This document shows, in pieces, positions 1-6,245 of a DNA stretch of 9,322 nucleotides. The notes under the pieces were generated by a model. That model was not told the origin of the DNA. It made no database searches and saw nothing but the letters and a program-made list of their open reading frames with translations. The position numbers and the translations under genes are program-made. The stretch is from Candidatus Aminicenantota bacterium. Its GTDB lineage: Bacteria > Acidobacteriota > Aminicenantia > UBA2199. The stretch spans positions 1-9,322 of the forward strand of contig DAOWKX010000168.1 of assembly GCA_030639705.1 (NCBI GenBank), in the 5' to 3' direction. Numbering within the stretch: the first letter of the stretch is position 1; every line of letters starts with the position of its first letter.

Positions 1-264
1 GGGAAATATATAAATCAGGATTCAAGAGAATACCGAATAGCCAATGGCAGCACCCAGGATGATCATGGCGTGCACCTGATCGGATACAAACGATATAGGG
101 GTCATGACTGGTTTTTAATAAAAGATTCAGGGCGTTCCTCCAGATGGGGCAAGCATCAGGGGTATTACTTTTTCAGAGGCGATTTTATTAAACTGAAAAT
201 GTTAACCTTCACGGTTCATAAAGATATGTTTGATAATATTTTAATTAAAATTAAGAAAAAGTGA
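1..264 (+). CDS. C1 family cysteine peptidase (bleomycin hydrolase/PepC-like), C-terminal part only
   Basis: Frame 1 is open from the first base of the window to the TGA at 262-264, so the gene is cut by the left edge and about 87 C-terminal residues are visible. The first in-frame GTG, at 70, is internal and not a start. The visible part matches the end of papain-fold C1B aminopeptidases. DDHGVHLIGY carries the catalytic histidine of the Cys-His-Asn triad. WFLIKDSGRSSRWGKHQGYY is the segment that normally reads VKNSWG, and TFTVHKDMF is the usual closing strand. The catalytic cysteine domain lies outside the window. The normal Asn is replaced by Asp (KDS), and the W after it is displaced. From the family, the role would be hydrolysis of peptides. 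The stop overlaps the GTG start of the methyltransferase by four bases, which suggests translational coupling. The family call is fairly secure; activity cannot be judged. Confidence 0.75.
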   Translation, partial: GKYINQDSREYRIANGSTQDDHGVHLIGYKRYRGHDWFLIKDSGRSSRWGKHQGYYFFRGDFIKLKMLTFTVHKDMFDNILIKIKKK

Positions 265-1034
265 TTCAAGAAAACAAGATAGCAGAATATTTCAATGTGG
301 TTCCGGAATTGGTACCCTTTATTCCTGAACTGCTTACTGATTTATGGGAGTTAGGGAGTTCTCCGGAACTAATCCTCCAGTGGATTCATGATTTTGGTCT
401 TCCACCTGATTTAACCCGGGTACTGGATGTGGGATGTGGTAAAGGTGCTGTCTCAATCAGTCTGGCCAAAAAATTTGACTTTCAAGTTAAAGGCATTGAT
501 TTTTTTGAACCCTTTATAAAAGAGGCAGAAAAAAAAGCCAAAGAATTTAATGTTTCAACCTTATGTCAGTTTGATCTTGCAGATATGAGAGAGGCGGTTC
601 TGTCTGAAACAGAATACAATATGGTTATATACACAGCTATTGGTGGTGTTCTGGGTTCCCTGGACCAGAGTATCGGTAAGCTCCGGCAGACTGTGAATGA
701 AGGAGGATTGATTATTATTGATGATGGTTTTTTAAAGAATTCCGAAAGAATTGATTTTCCAGGATACAGGTATTGTTGTTCTTACAAAGATACTGTTGAA
801 CAATTAACCTCTTATGGAGACCAAATCATAAAAGAAAAGATTTTTTCCACAGAAGAAATAAGATTCATCAATCAACAGAACACCGATTGGATCAGTAAGA
901 GGGCTGATAATCTGGCCCGGCAATTTCCCCGGCAGGCTGAGTTGTTCTATGATTTCGTCGAAAATGAGAAAAAAGAATGTAAAATTATTGAGCATGATGT
1001 GAATTGTGCTGTCTGGATGATACAAAAAATGTAA
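261..1034 (+). CDS. Class I SAM-dependent methyltransferase, substrate unknown
   Basis: The product is 257 residues and probably cytoplasmic, with no signal peptide or membrane segment. It has the Rossmann-fold signature. Motif I is VLDVGCGKG at residues 54-62, which binds S-adenosylmethionine. The acidic end of strand 2 is GIDFFEPF around residues 78-85. FDLADMRE at about 104-111 fits the adenine-contacting region. YNMVIYTAIGGV at about 119-130 and GGLIIIDDGF at 148-157 fit strands 4 and 5. The N-terminal 50 residues and the helical C-terminal 100 residues probably form the substrate cap and do not identify a substrate. The GTG start overlaps the upstream stop (GTGA). The only ribosome-binding-like sequence is the A-rich run just before it, so coupling to the peptidase is likely. 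A second in-frame GTG at 297 is possible but would lose little. Similar proteins are often annotated Methyltransf_11 or Methyltransf_25. The fold is confident; the reaction beyond methyl transfer is unknown. Confidence 0.85.
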   Translation: MIQENKIAEYFNVVPELVPFIPELLTDLWELGSSPELILQWIHDFGLPPDLTRVLDVGCGKGAVSISLAKKFDFQVKGIDFFEPFIKEAEKKAKEFNVSTLCQFDLADMREAVLSETEYNMVIYTAIGGVLGSLDQSIGKLRQTVNEGGLIIIDDGFLKNSERIDFPGYRYCCSYKDTVEQLTSYGDQIIKEKIFSTEEIRFINQQNTDWISKRADNLARQFPRQAELFYDFVENEKKECKIIEHDVNCAVWMIQKM

Positions 1035-1047
1035 AAACAGTGGTAAA

Positions 1048-1078
1048 TAGGAATCCATTGATTGCCTGATGGATCCTA
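1048..1078 (+). terminator. Hairpin 14 bases after the methyltransferase stop, possible terminator
   Basis: TAGGAATCCAT (1048-1058) pairs with ATGGATCCTA (1069-1078) through ten base pairs with one bulged A, around a 10-base loop. Its position directly after the stop at 1032-1034 suits a transcript end or 3' stabilising stem. A clean U-tract does not follow at once (GATTTGAACTTT), so classical intrinsic termination is uncertain. Confidence 0.4.
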
Positions 1079-1128
1079 GATTTGAACTTTAATTATAGAA
1101 AAGGTTGGATACCCACTCCTGACTGCCC

Positions 1129-1165
1129 TGGTCATTTTTTCGGAGGTGGGCATTTTATGGAGAGG
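1129..1165 (+). repeat. Two tandem imperfect direct repeats of 18-19 bases
   Basis: Unit A is TGGTCATTTTTTCGGAGG (1129-1146) and unit B is TGGGCATTTTATGGAGAGG (1147-1165), head to tail with no spacer. The first ten bases match at nine positions and both end in a GGAG-type block. A weaker look-alike, TGTCGCTATTTTTGGAGAG, lies at 1267-1285. Serial short repeats of this style are typical of the ends of IS21-family elements as I recall them. No istA or istB reading frame is present here, so this could at most be a relic end. Confidence 0.45.
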
Positions 1166-1334
1166 TTAAACCACCGGAGACAGGAAATTGAAGGCCAGTA
1201 ACCAACCTGAGGGGTGTTATCAATAAAACCCAAAAAACCGAGATGACATTGGGGAATCAAATTTAGTGTCGCTATTTTTGGAGAGTAAACGCAAAATTTA
1301 TTTTGTTTTCCGTTTTTTTTTTTATTAACGTATA

Positions 1335-1340
1335 TATAAT
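1335..1340 (+). promoter_or_regulatory. Possible -10 element (TATAAT) upstream of the VWFA-related gene
   Basis: A perfect TATAAT lies 36 bases before the ATG at 1377, inside an AT-rich leader with a run of 12 T just upstream. No good -35 sits at 16-18 bases. The nearest TTG-type hexamer, TTGTTT at 1303-1308, is 26 bases away. In such AT-rich DNA a chance match is quite possible. Confidence 0.25.
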
Positions 1341-1376
1341 TAAATGTATTAATTAAAAAAAATAAATGGGGGAATT

Positions 1377-2975
1377 ATGATTAAGAAATCATTCTGTTTA
1401 GGGTTAATGATTATGTTTCTGTGGATAGGCCATCTGTTTGGCCAGCAGGACGAGGTGTTGCAGGAAAGCGTGAGAGTGGTCAATGTCGAGGTTCCTGTGC
1501 GGGTTTATTACCAGGGCAAACCGGTGGACAACCTGACCAAAAACGACTTCAAGCTCTATGAGGGCAGGAAACTCCAGGATATTCACGGGTTCATATTGAA
1601 ACGAAAAAAAATAAAAACCCAGGAAATGGAACTGGATGCCGAACAGGTACAAACCCTAATGGGCCGATATTTTGTGCTGGTATTCCGAATTACCCACTAT
1701 AATAGGTATATTAAAGAAGGTCTTGATTATATTTTCGAGACTGTGCTGAACGAGTCGGATCAACTCCTGGTTTTTGCCAATGACCGTACTGAATTTTTCA
1801 AAAGCCTGGCAGATAGAGCTTCTGTGAAAGCCAAATTGGATCGAATCCTTCATGACGTTTCCCTGAAGGCCCGCACAAAGATGTTAATGTATTTAAAGGA
1901 AATAGAGAACCTGGTTAACAAGCACAAGTTTGAGATGTCGCTGAGAAGTGCGGGAAGAGGAGGGGGGAGTATTCATCTTGTTGTTGAGGAGTATTTGAGA
2001 AAATTTCTGGAAGTATGGAAAATTTATAAAAAGAAATACCTGATTCCGGATATTAATAAATATTACAATTTTGCCCGTTTTATAAAGAATATCGATAAGG
2101 AAAAGTGGGTCATTAATTTCTACCAGTTCGAGGTGTTCCCGGACATCATCATAAGCAGTGACAGCATGCTCCGGATCCAGAGGCTGATTGGGGGGTGGCA
2201 GGTCAGCGAAAACCAGGAGCTGACATCGTTTTCACGAATTCTTTCCCGTCAGATGATTGAGATCGAAAAGGAACTCAGCGTGGCCAGAGATTTTCCCTCT
2301 GAAGAAGTGGCAAAAATATTTCACAATGTAGATACCACCTTTCACTCTATTTTCATGAAAACAACTCTCGGCACGCTTCTACATGATGTGGAGTACCGGG
2401 AAATTGCCAGTGAGCTGGAAAGTAGCCTGCGGGCCATTACTGATCTGACCGGTGGAGAGCTGGTGATTTCCAATAAACTCGACACGGCCCTTGATCGCAT
2501 CAGCGAGGTCGAGGATGTATATTATATGTTGACCTATGCCCCAAAGAATCCCGATAAGGTGGGGAAAATCAAAGTGAAACTGAAAAACCGTAAATACAAA
2601 CTGGTATACAGCCCCAACCTGAGATCCGGTTTTCTCGGCCAATTCCTGGAGGAAAAGCAGATCAAGAGAAAACCAATTAAAATTCAAGATCTGAATTTCA
2701 AAAAAGACAAATTACTGTTTGTCATTTCGGATTTCTTCTGGAACAAAAAAGAGGGAGGAGCGCTCTCTATCCGGATTCGAATAAATGATCCGCAGGGGAA
2801 ATCCGTTTTTGATCAGAAGAAAACCATAAAAGCGACTCAGAAAAAAATAAATATCGCTTTAAATATCAGGGGCTTGAAAAAAGGAGATTACAATGTTGTG
2901 GTGGATGTCAATGATCTGTTTACCAAAATGAGTAGCACACAGCTCCTAAAAACAACGATTTCCAATCAGCCATAG
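1377..2975 (+). CDS. Secreted VWFA-related domain protein (TIGR03436-like), metal site degenerate
   Basis: The product is 532 residues. Residues 1-22 form a signal peptide (MIKKSF, hydrophobic LGLMIMFLWIGHLF, then GQQ), so it is exported. Residues 32-72 carry the N-terminal signature of VWFA-related proteins: VRVVNVEVPVRVYYQGKPV followed by NLTKNDFKLYEGRKLQDI. Residues 98-160 fit the first half of a von Willebrand A fold. The strand that normally ends in the metal-binding DxSxS reads FVLVFRITHYN, with Arg104 in place of the Asp. Residues 165-330 are charged, mostly helical and longer than usual. The end of the A-like domain is recognisable at ITDLTGGELV (354-363) and VYYMLTYAPK (381-390), where the family typically has TGG and YYLLGYxP. 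About 430-530 looks like a beta-sandwich. The start is set by GGGGG at 1368-1372, four bases before the ATG. Such proteins are of unknown function, probably binding or scaffolding outside the membrane. The gene converges with the dipeptidase gene. Confidence 0.75.
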   Translation: MIKKSFCLGLMIMFLWIGHLFGQQDEVLQESVRVVNVEVPVRVYYQGKPVDNLTKNDFKLYEGRKLQDIHGFILKRKKIKTQEMELDAEQVQTLMGRYFVLVFRITHYNRYIKEGLDYIFETVLNESDQLLVFANDRTEFFKSLADRASVKAKLDRILHDVSLKARTKMLMYLKEIENLVNKHKFEMSLRSAGRGGGSIHLVVEEYLRKFLEVWKIYKKKYLIPDINKYYNFARFIKNIDKEKWVINFYQFEVFPDIIISSDSMLRIQRLIGGWQVSENQELTSFSRILSRQMIEIEKELSVARDFPSEEVAKIFHNVDTTFHSIFMKTTLGTLLHDVEYREIASELESSLRAITDLTGGELVISNKLDTALDRISEVEDVYYMLTYAPKNPDKVGKIKVKLKNRKYKLVYSPNLRSGFLGQFLEEKQIKRKPIKIQDLNFKKDKLLFVISDFFWNKKEGGALSIRIRINDPQGKSVFDQKKTIKATQKKINIALNIRGLKKGDYNVVVDVNDLFTKMSSTQLLKTTISNQP

Positions 2976-3031
2976 CCCTTTTTTCTGAGAGAACACATCT
3001 GATCGAAAATGAAAAATTTCAGAGGATAATA

Positions 3032-4660
3032 TTATAATTCCCGGTCGATTGTCTTTTCCGAGGTAATTCTGCGTTTCTTTCCGTTTTTTTCCACTTCTTT
3101 TTTAAGCCAGGATTTGGGATAACCGACTTCCTGGCTCCGGTGGTTTTTTTTCTGGATGTAGCCATCGTTGTATTTGGTTATGAGATAATCCCCCAGTTTT
3201 TGCCAGCGCCTGACATTCATCTCGGCATTATCTATACAGTACTTGTTTAAAAAAGCAATGGCAAAACCCGAGCCCTTTGATTGGCTGAGCTGCAGGGCTG
3301 CGCTTTCGATAGCTTCCTGGCTGCCGAATGCCATATCTTCGATTTCGCTTTGTACGGACTGGATATCCTTAATCATATAACTGTATCTCAGGTTGGCAAA
3401 ATTGGCCACAAAATTAACCGTCCACCAGGCTGATTCCCGGGTGTAACCGGAGAGGGATCCCGTGGTATAGGATTCGGGCAACCGGGTGATGGACGTATAG
3501 AGCGGGATAAAAAAATTGGTATAGGGATTATCGATGCCGTACCAAAGAATTCCCCCCAGCTCTTCAGGAAGGTGGGGACAGGGTTCGGATACATATACAA
3601 AGGCTGCCTGCTGGGTAGCAATGGGACGTTCCCATACATATTTATTGTGACCCAGTTCCCATTTGAGGGGGCGCCACCTGTCCGGTGAGCCGAAAGGTCC
3701 GGATACCACATCTCGGGTCATGTCAAATTCTGTTCCCTCATAGTGGTCCCGGTGAAGCCCAATCACATCCCTCACATCCAGTTTTTTATCCGGCTTAATC
3801 CACAGGGGATAGGGCCTGCCTTTTCCCCGTCCGTAACTGTATTCCGGTGAAAAATGTCGTGATGGTGCAGCCCGGCGGAAAATACTCCAGATCCGTCGGT
3901 CCGAATAGCGAATCTGCTCTTCGGTGGGGGGATTGTAGGCCCTGGAAAAACTAAAGGGCTTTCCGTATTCGGGTTTATAATATCCCTTCTGGATAGCGAA
4001 ATCAATGACGTTTTTTGAATAGAGACAGTTCTGGTGATCATTCAGCGGCACAGTGTGAATTCGTGACATATTGGCGGTGGCACTGATCATTCCATCAGGC
4101 AGTCGCCGGGCCACCCACACAGCTCCTTTGCACCCGGGACCGGTACCAACAATTTCCAGAAGCCAGGCCTCCTTTTTATCAGCAATAGAAATCGATTCTC
4201 CTTCACTGCGATAACCGTATTGTTCTACCAGGTCGGTCATCACCTTGATCGCTTCTCTTGCGGTTCTGGCCCGTTGCAGGGTAATGAGCATGAGTGGATA
4301 ATAGTGAAATATGGCGTCGGGATTTATCAGCTCTTCACGTCCGCCAAAGGTGGTTTCTCCCAGTGACAGTTGATGTTCGTTCATCAAACCCACAACCTTG
4401 TAGGTGTGACTTACCTGGGGGATCTTACCCAAAACCTTACGCCACCCTCGGATTTCTGCCAGTTCACCGGGTGAATAATCCGCTGCGGGAATTATCCGGA
4501 TATGGGGGTGAAATTCTCCATCACAGGAATAGCTGATGATGGGAACACCTTTCTTGGAGGCATCTCTGCCGACCAGAATCGAGGTGCATGACCAGCCAGG
4601 CTGTAACCACCAGAATAGCAGAATAATGATAATCATGATAATGGGAATGGTTCTGTTCAT
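3032..4660 (-). CDS. Secreted C69 family dipeptidase (Ntn-hydrolase fold)
   Basis: The product is 542 residues and is expected to cleave dipeptides outside the cytoplasmic membrane. The open frame runs further upstream to 4792, but ATG 4658-4660 is preferred. It has AAAGGAG seven bases upstream and begins a proper signal peptide (residues 1-24, hydrophobic IIMIIIILLFWW). The longer version would overlap the permease gene and place the hydrophobic segment internally. Right after the signal, Cys25 starts CTSILVGRDASKKG, the family's N-terminal nucleophile segment. Further hallmarks are YSCDGEFHPHIR (45-56), NEHQLSLGETTFGGR (94-108), KEAWLLEIVG (163-172) and the C-terminal-half block DVIGLHRDHYEGTEFDMTRD (298-317). 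The C-terminus is lysine- and arginine-rich. Signal peptidase cleavage before Cys25 would itself create the catalytic N-terminus. WSC also weakly resembles a lipobox, though lipidation would block the nucleophile. The family call is secure; the exact substrate is unknown. Confidence 0.88.
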   Translation of the reverse strand: MNRTIPIIMIIIILLFWWLQPGWSCTSILVGRDASKKGVPIISYSCDGEFHPHIRIIPAADYSPGELAEIRGWRKVLGKIPQVSHTYKVVGLMNEHQLSLGETTFGGREELINPDAIFHYYPLMLITLQRARTAREAIKVMTDLVEQYGYRSEGESISIADKKEAWLLEIVGTGPGCKGAVWVARRLPDGMISATANMSRIHTVPLNDHQNCLYSKNVIDFAIQKGYYKPEYGKPFSFSRAYNPPTEEQIRYSDRRIWSIFRRAAPSRHFSPEYSYGRGKGRPYPLWIKPDKKLDVRDVIGLHRDHYEGTEFDMTRDVVSGPFGSPDRWRPLKWELGHNKYVWERPIATQQAAFVYVSEPCPHLPEELGGILWYGIDNPYTNFFIPLYTSITRLPESYTTGSLSGYTRESAWWTVNFVANFANLRYSYMIKDIQSVQSEIEDMAFGSQEAIESAALQLSQSKGSGFAIAFLNKYCIDNAEMNVRRWQKLGDYLITKYNDGYIQKKNHRSQEVGYPKSWLKKEVEKNGKKRRITSEKTIDREL

Positions 4661-4667
4661 GTCGGTA

Positions 4668-4674
4668 CTCCTTT
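4668..4674 (-). promoter_or_regulatory. Ribosome binding site deciding the dipeptidase start
   Basis: On the minus strand AAAGGAG lies seven bases before ATG 4658-4660. No comparable site precedes the upstream in-frame codon at 4792, so this site fixes the start just before the signal peptide. Confidence 0.75.
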
Positions 4675-4745
4675 TTTTGATTTTAACCATGATATTTAAC
4701 AAACAATCGATATAATATGGAAAATAGGTTTTGTTGAAAATGGTT

Positions 4746-5243
4746 CTAAAGGTTGAAGTAATCACTGACTTTGAGGGCGAGCAATCCGGCAATGGGGGGG
4801 AAGAAGAAAGTGCATGTCAATCTTAATAAGGTGAATTTCCATCCCAGGATTCCGATTTCCATGGGGAGTCTAGCAACCGCCCAGAGAGACCATGAAGTGA
4901 GATAGGCAACCATGGTCCCGGCACTGGCCCCGGATTTCAACAAACCGGCTACCACCGGTAAACTGACATAGGGACCTCCCGGAGTAATTCCACCGGCCAG
5001 GGTTCCGATCATTATCCCTCTGATACCGGATTCCACTCCCACCCATTTGTTCAATAAATCCTTGGGTAATAAGACCTGAATCATCCCGGCAATCACAAAG
5101 GCAAAGAATAGCAGGGGTAGAATTTCAACAATCATCTTAAAGGCAGACTTGAAGCCCAGAAGATGCTCTCCTTCTCCTTTCATATAGCCAATGCCCACTA
5201 AAATAAAGGCCAGAACACCCATGATAATGGTTGGAATCAGCAT
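4746..5243 (-). CDS. Half-length permease, UPF0718/DUF318 (ArsP-like) type
   Basis: The product is 165 residues with about four to five membrane segments: about 2-20, 36-58, 74-90, 97-125 and 135-158. The conserved core GGITPGGPYVSLPVVAGL at 84-101 matches the permease family PF03773 (DUF318/UPF0718), whose full-length members have about 300-350 residues and an inverted repeat of two such halves. AYLTSWSLWAVARLPMEIG at 113-131 and ILGWKFTLLR at 132-141 also fit. Full-length relatives include the organoarsenical exporter ArsP, but the CxxC-type or trivalent-arsenic cysteines are absent here; the only cysteine is near the C-terminus. The start was moved from a TTG at 5300 to ATG 5241-5243, because AGGAGG sits nine bases upstream of the latter and the protein then begins with a membrane helix. 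It lies 110 bases after the TerC gene and 85 before the dipeptidase gene. Substrate is unknown; it probably works as a homodimer or with a partner half encoded elsewhere. Confidence 0.75.
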   Translation of the reverse strand: MLIPTIIMGVLAFILVGIGYMKGEGEHLLGFKSAFKMIVEILPLLFFAFVIAGMIQVLLPKDLLNKWVGVESGIRGIMIGTLAGGITPGGPYVSLPVVAGLLKSGASAGTMVAYLTSWSLWAVARLPMEIGILGWKFTLLRLTCTFFFPPIAGLLALKVSDYFNL

Positions 5244-5252
5244 GGCAGATTT

Positions 5253-5258
5253 CCTCCT
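5253..5258 (-). promoter_or_regulatory. Ribosome binding site deciding the permease start
   Basis: A perfect AGGAGG on the minus strand precedes ATG 5241-5243 by nine bases. The longer in-frame start (TTG at 5300) and the ATG at 5285 have only A-rich sequence before them. Confidence 0.7.
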
Positions 5259-5334
5259 GTCGGATTTCCTTTTTTCTGAAATCATTTTATTTTCGGTCAA
5301 TCTTCTATTTTATCTCTTTCATCTTTTTCAGACA

Positions 5335-5355
5335 AATTCCATTTATAAATGAATT
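5335..5355. repeat. Palindrome at the end of the TerC gene
   Basis: The perfect 12-base palindrome CATTTATAAATG (5340-5351) is flanked by AATTC (5335-5339) and AATT (5352-5355), which extend the dyad with one mismatch. It overlaps the TerC stop codon (5354-5356) and lies about 100 bases before the permease start. It may be a 3' end stem or an operator for the permease; it lacks GC pairs and a U-tract for strong termination. Confidence 0.35.
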
Positions 5356-6061
5356 AAGTTAATCGTTTCTGTTTTCTGCCCAAATTGTGTTCATAGCGCA
5401 TCTGGAGCAGTTCAACCATGAGGGCAAATCCCATGGGGATGTAAATATATGCTTTGGGAATCTCTTCGTGAAGGCCTTCCAGAAAGAGGGTCACCCCGAT
5501 GGTAATCAAAAAGGCCAGTGCCAGGATTTTGATGGTTGGACGTTTTATAATAAACTGGCTCAATGGTTTTGAGTAGAACATGATGCCCATGAATGAAAAC
5601 ACCACGGCGATGACAATTATCCACATTTTTTTGGTTAAACCCAGGGCAGTGATGACCGAATCAATTGAAAAAACAATATCCAGGAGCACAATCTGAAGAA
5701 TTATATTATAAAAATTATGGAATATTTTTTTGCCGGGTCCCTTCTGTTTTTCCTTGAATTCAACCGTATGATGAATTTCTCTCACAGCCTTGGCTATCAG
5801 AAAAAAACCACCCAGTATGAGTATTATATCTCTGATTGAAAGATTGAGAATGATGGACTGGGTTAAACTGGATAATAAAAAAACCAGCCATAACATACCT
5901 ATTCTGGCAAACATGGCCAGGATCAATCCCAGAATTCGTGCTTTATCCCGATGGGTTTCCGGCAACCGTTCCACCAGTATGGCAATCACCAGAACATTAT
6001 CAATCCCCAGTATCAATTCCAGGCCGATGATTAATAGAAGGATAAGTAATGTGTCTATCAT
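5354..6061 (-). CDS. TerC family integral membrane protein (YgdQ/UPF0053-like)
   Basis: The product is 235 residues with about seven membrane helices and short loops. Family signatures are GLELILGIDNVLVIAILVER at 13-32, with the intramembrane acidic/polar E15, D21 and N22, and LQIVLLDIVFSIDSVITALG at 122-141, with D128 and D134. ILILGGFFLIAKAVREIHH (80-98) and the end PKAYIYIPMGFALMVELLQM (202-221) are typical of the stand-alone YgdQ-type branch. Characterised TerC relatives export manganese or help load metal onto exported enzymes, so metal-ion handling in the cytoplasmic membrane is the best guess. ATG 6059-6061 is chosen because GAGGAG lies seven bases upstream and the first helix begins at once. 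An in-frame TTG at 6094 lacks such a site. I looked for a manganese (yybP-ykoY) riboswitch in the 184 bases upstream and did not see one. Confidence 0.85.
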   Translation of the reverse strand: MIDTLLILLLIIGLELILGIDNVLVIAILVERLPETHRDKARILGLILAMFARIGMLWLVFLLSSLTQSIILNLSIRDIILILGGFFLIAKAVREIHHTVEFKEKQKGPGKKIFHNFYNIILQIVLLDIVFSIDSVITALGLTKKMWIIVIAVVFSFMGIMFYSKPLSQFIIKRPTIKILALAFLITIGVTLFLEGLHEEIPKAYIYIPMGFALMVELLQMRYEHNLGRKQKRLT

Positions 6062-6082
6062 TGATTCTCTCCTCGATTTCGT

Positions 6083-6111
6083 ATTATAGAGCAATGAATT
6101 ATAAAAATAAA
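6083..6111 (-). promoter_or_regulatory. Candidate promoter of the TerC gene
   Basis: On the minus strand TTTATT (6106-6111) and a perfect TATAAT (6083-6088) are separated by 17 bases. The predicted start point would lie close to the GAGGAG at 6069-6074, giving a very short leader. The -35 is poor, so the call is tentative. If real, the TerC gene is not dependent on read-through from the RND gene. Confidence 0.3.
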
Positions 6112-6141
6112 CCGGGTGATATAAATAATTTATCTGAGAAT

Positions 6142-6180
6142 TCAGTCAGGGTATCTGGTTATAAATTTAATTTTGTTCAT
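6142..6180 (-). CDS. Possible 12-codon leader peptide upstream of the TerC gene
   Basis: ATG 6178-6180 opens MNKIKFITRYPD and stops at TGA 6142-6144. GGAGG (6186-6190) sits five bases before the ATG, a good ribosome site for an otherwise gene-free stretch. There is no recognisable family, no attenuator stem was found, and the peptide has no run of regulatory codons. A chance ORF behind a chance site, or the relic start of a lost gene, is equally likely. Confidence 0.2.
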   Translation of the reverse strand: MNKIKFITRYPD

Positions 6181-6245
6181 ACGATCCTCCACTCAACAGG
6201 TATACGGATTGGCAGGGTGGTATGTTTCTCCGATTTTTCAAATGG

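Larger units (their letters stand above)
1035..1376. other. 342-base intergenic region with inverted and direct repeats
   Basis: No convincing gene is seen on either strand. Apart from the hairpin at 1048-1078, the region holds a long-range inverted pair, AGGTTGG at 1102-1108 and CCAACCT at 1202-1208. Inside it CCCACTCC (1112-1119) can pair with GGAGGTGGG (1142-1150) with one bulge, and GGTGG (1145-1149) can alternatively pair with CCACC (1171-1175). The same stretch holds two direct repeats listed separately. The last 90 bases turn strongly T- then A-rich and lead into the VWFA-related gene. The base-pairing could mean a structured RNA or simply a decayed mobile-element end; neither is proven. 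Confidence 0.5.

Noticed and set aside
804..1058. Minus-strand open frame inside the methyltransferase gene
   Set aside because: It lies antisense to a gene with clear SAM-binding motifs, and its translation has no family features. The other long antisense frames in the VWFA, dipeptidase, TerC and RND genes were rejected for the same reason.
1150..1210. Glycine riboswitch-like sequence (GGAGAGG... CACCGGAG)
   Set aside because: The resemblance is limited to a few bases. The later CTCTCAGG-type block and the fitting stems are missing.
2976..3031. Bidirectional terminator between the converging genes
   Set aside because: The 56-base gap has T- and A-rich runs but no stem of more than about four pairs that I could support.
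4661..4792. N-terminal extension of the dipeptidase to 4792
   Set aside because: It overlaps the permease gene, lacks a ribosome site, and would bury the signal peptide and move the catalytic Cys inward.
6062..6245. Manganese riboswitch (yybP-ykoY) ahead of the TerC gene
   Set aside because: These riboswitches often precede TerC-family genes, but the conserved loops and paired stems could not be found in this AT-rich spacer.
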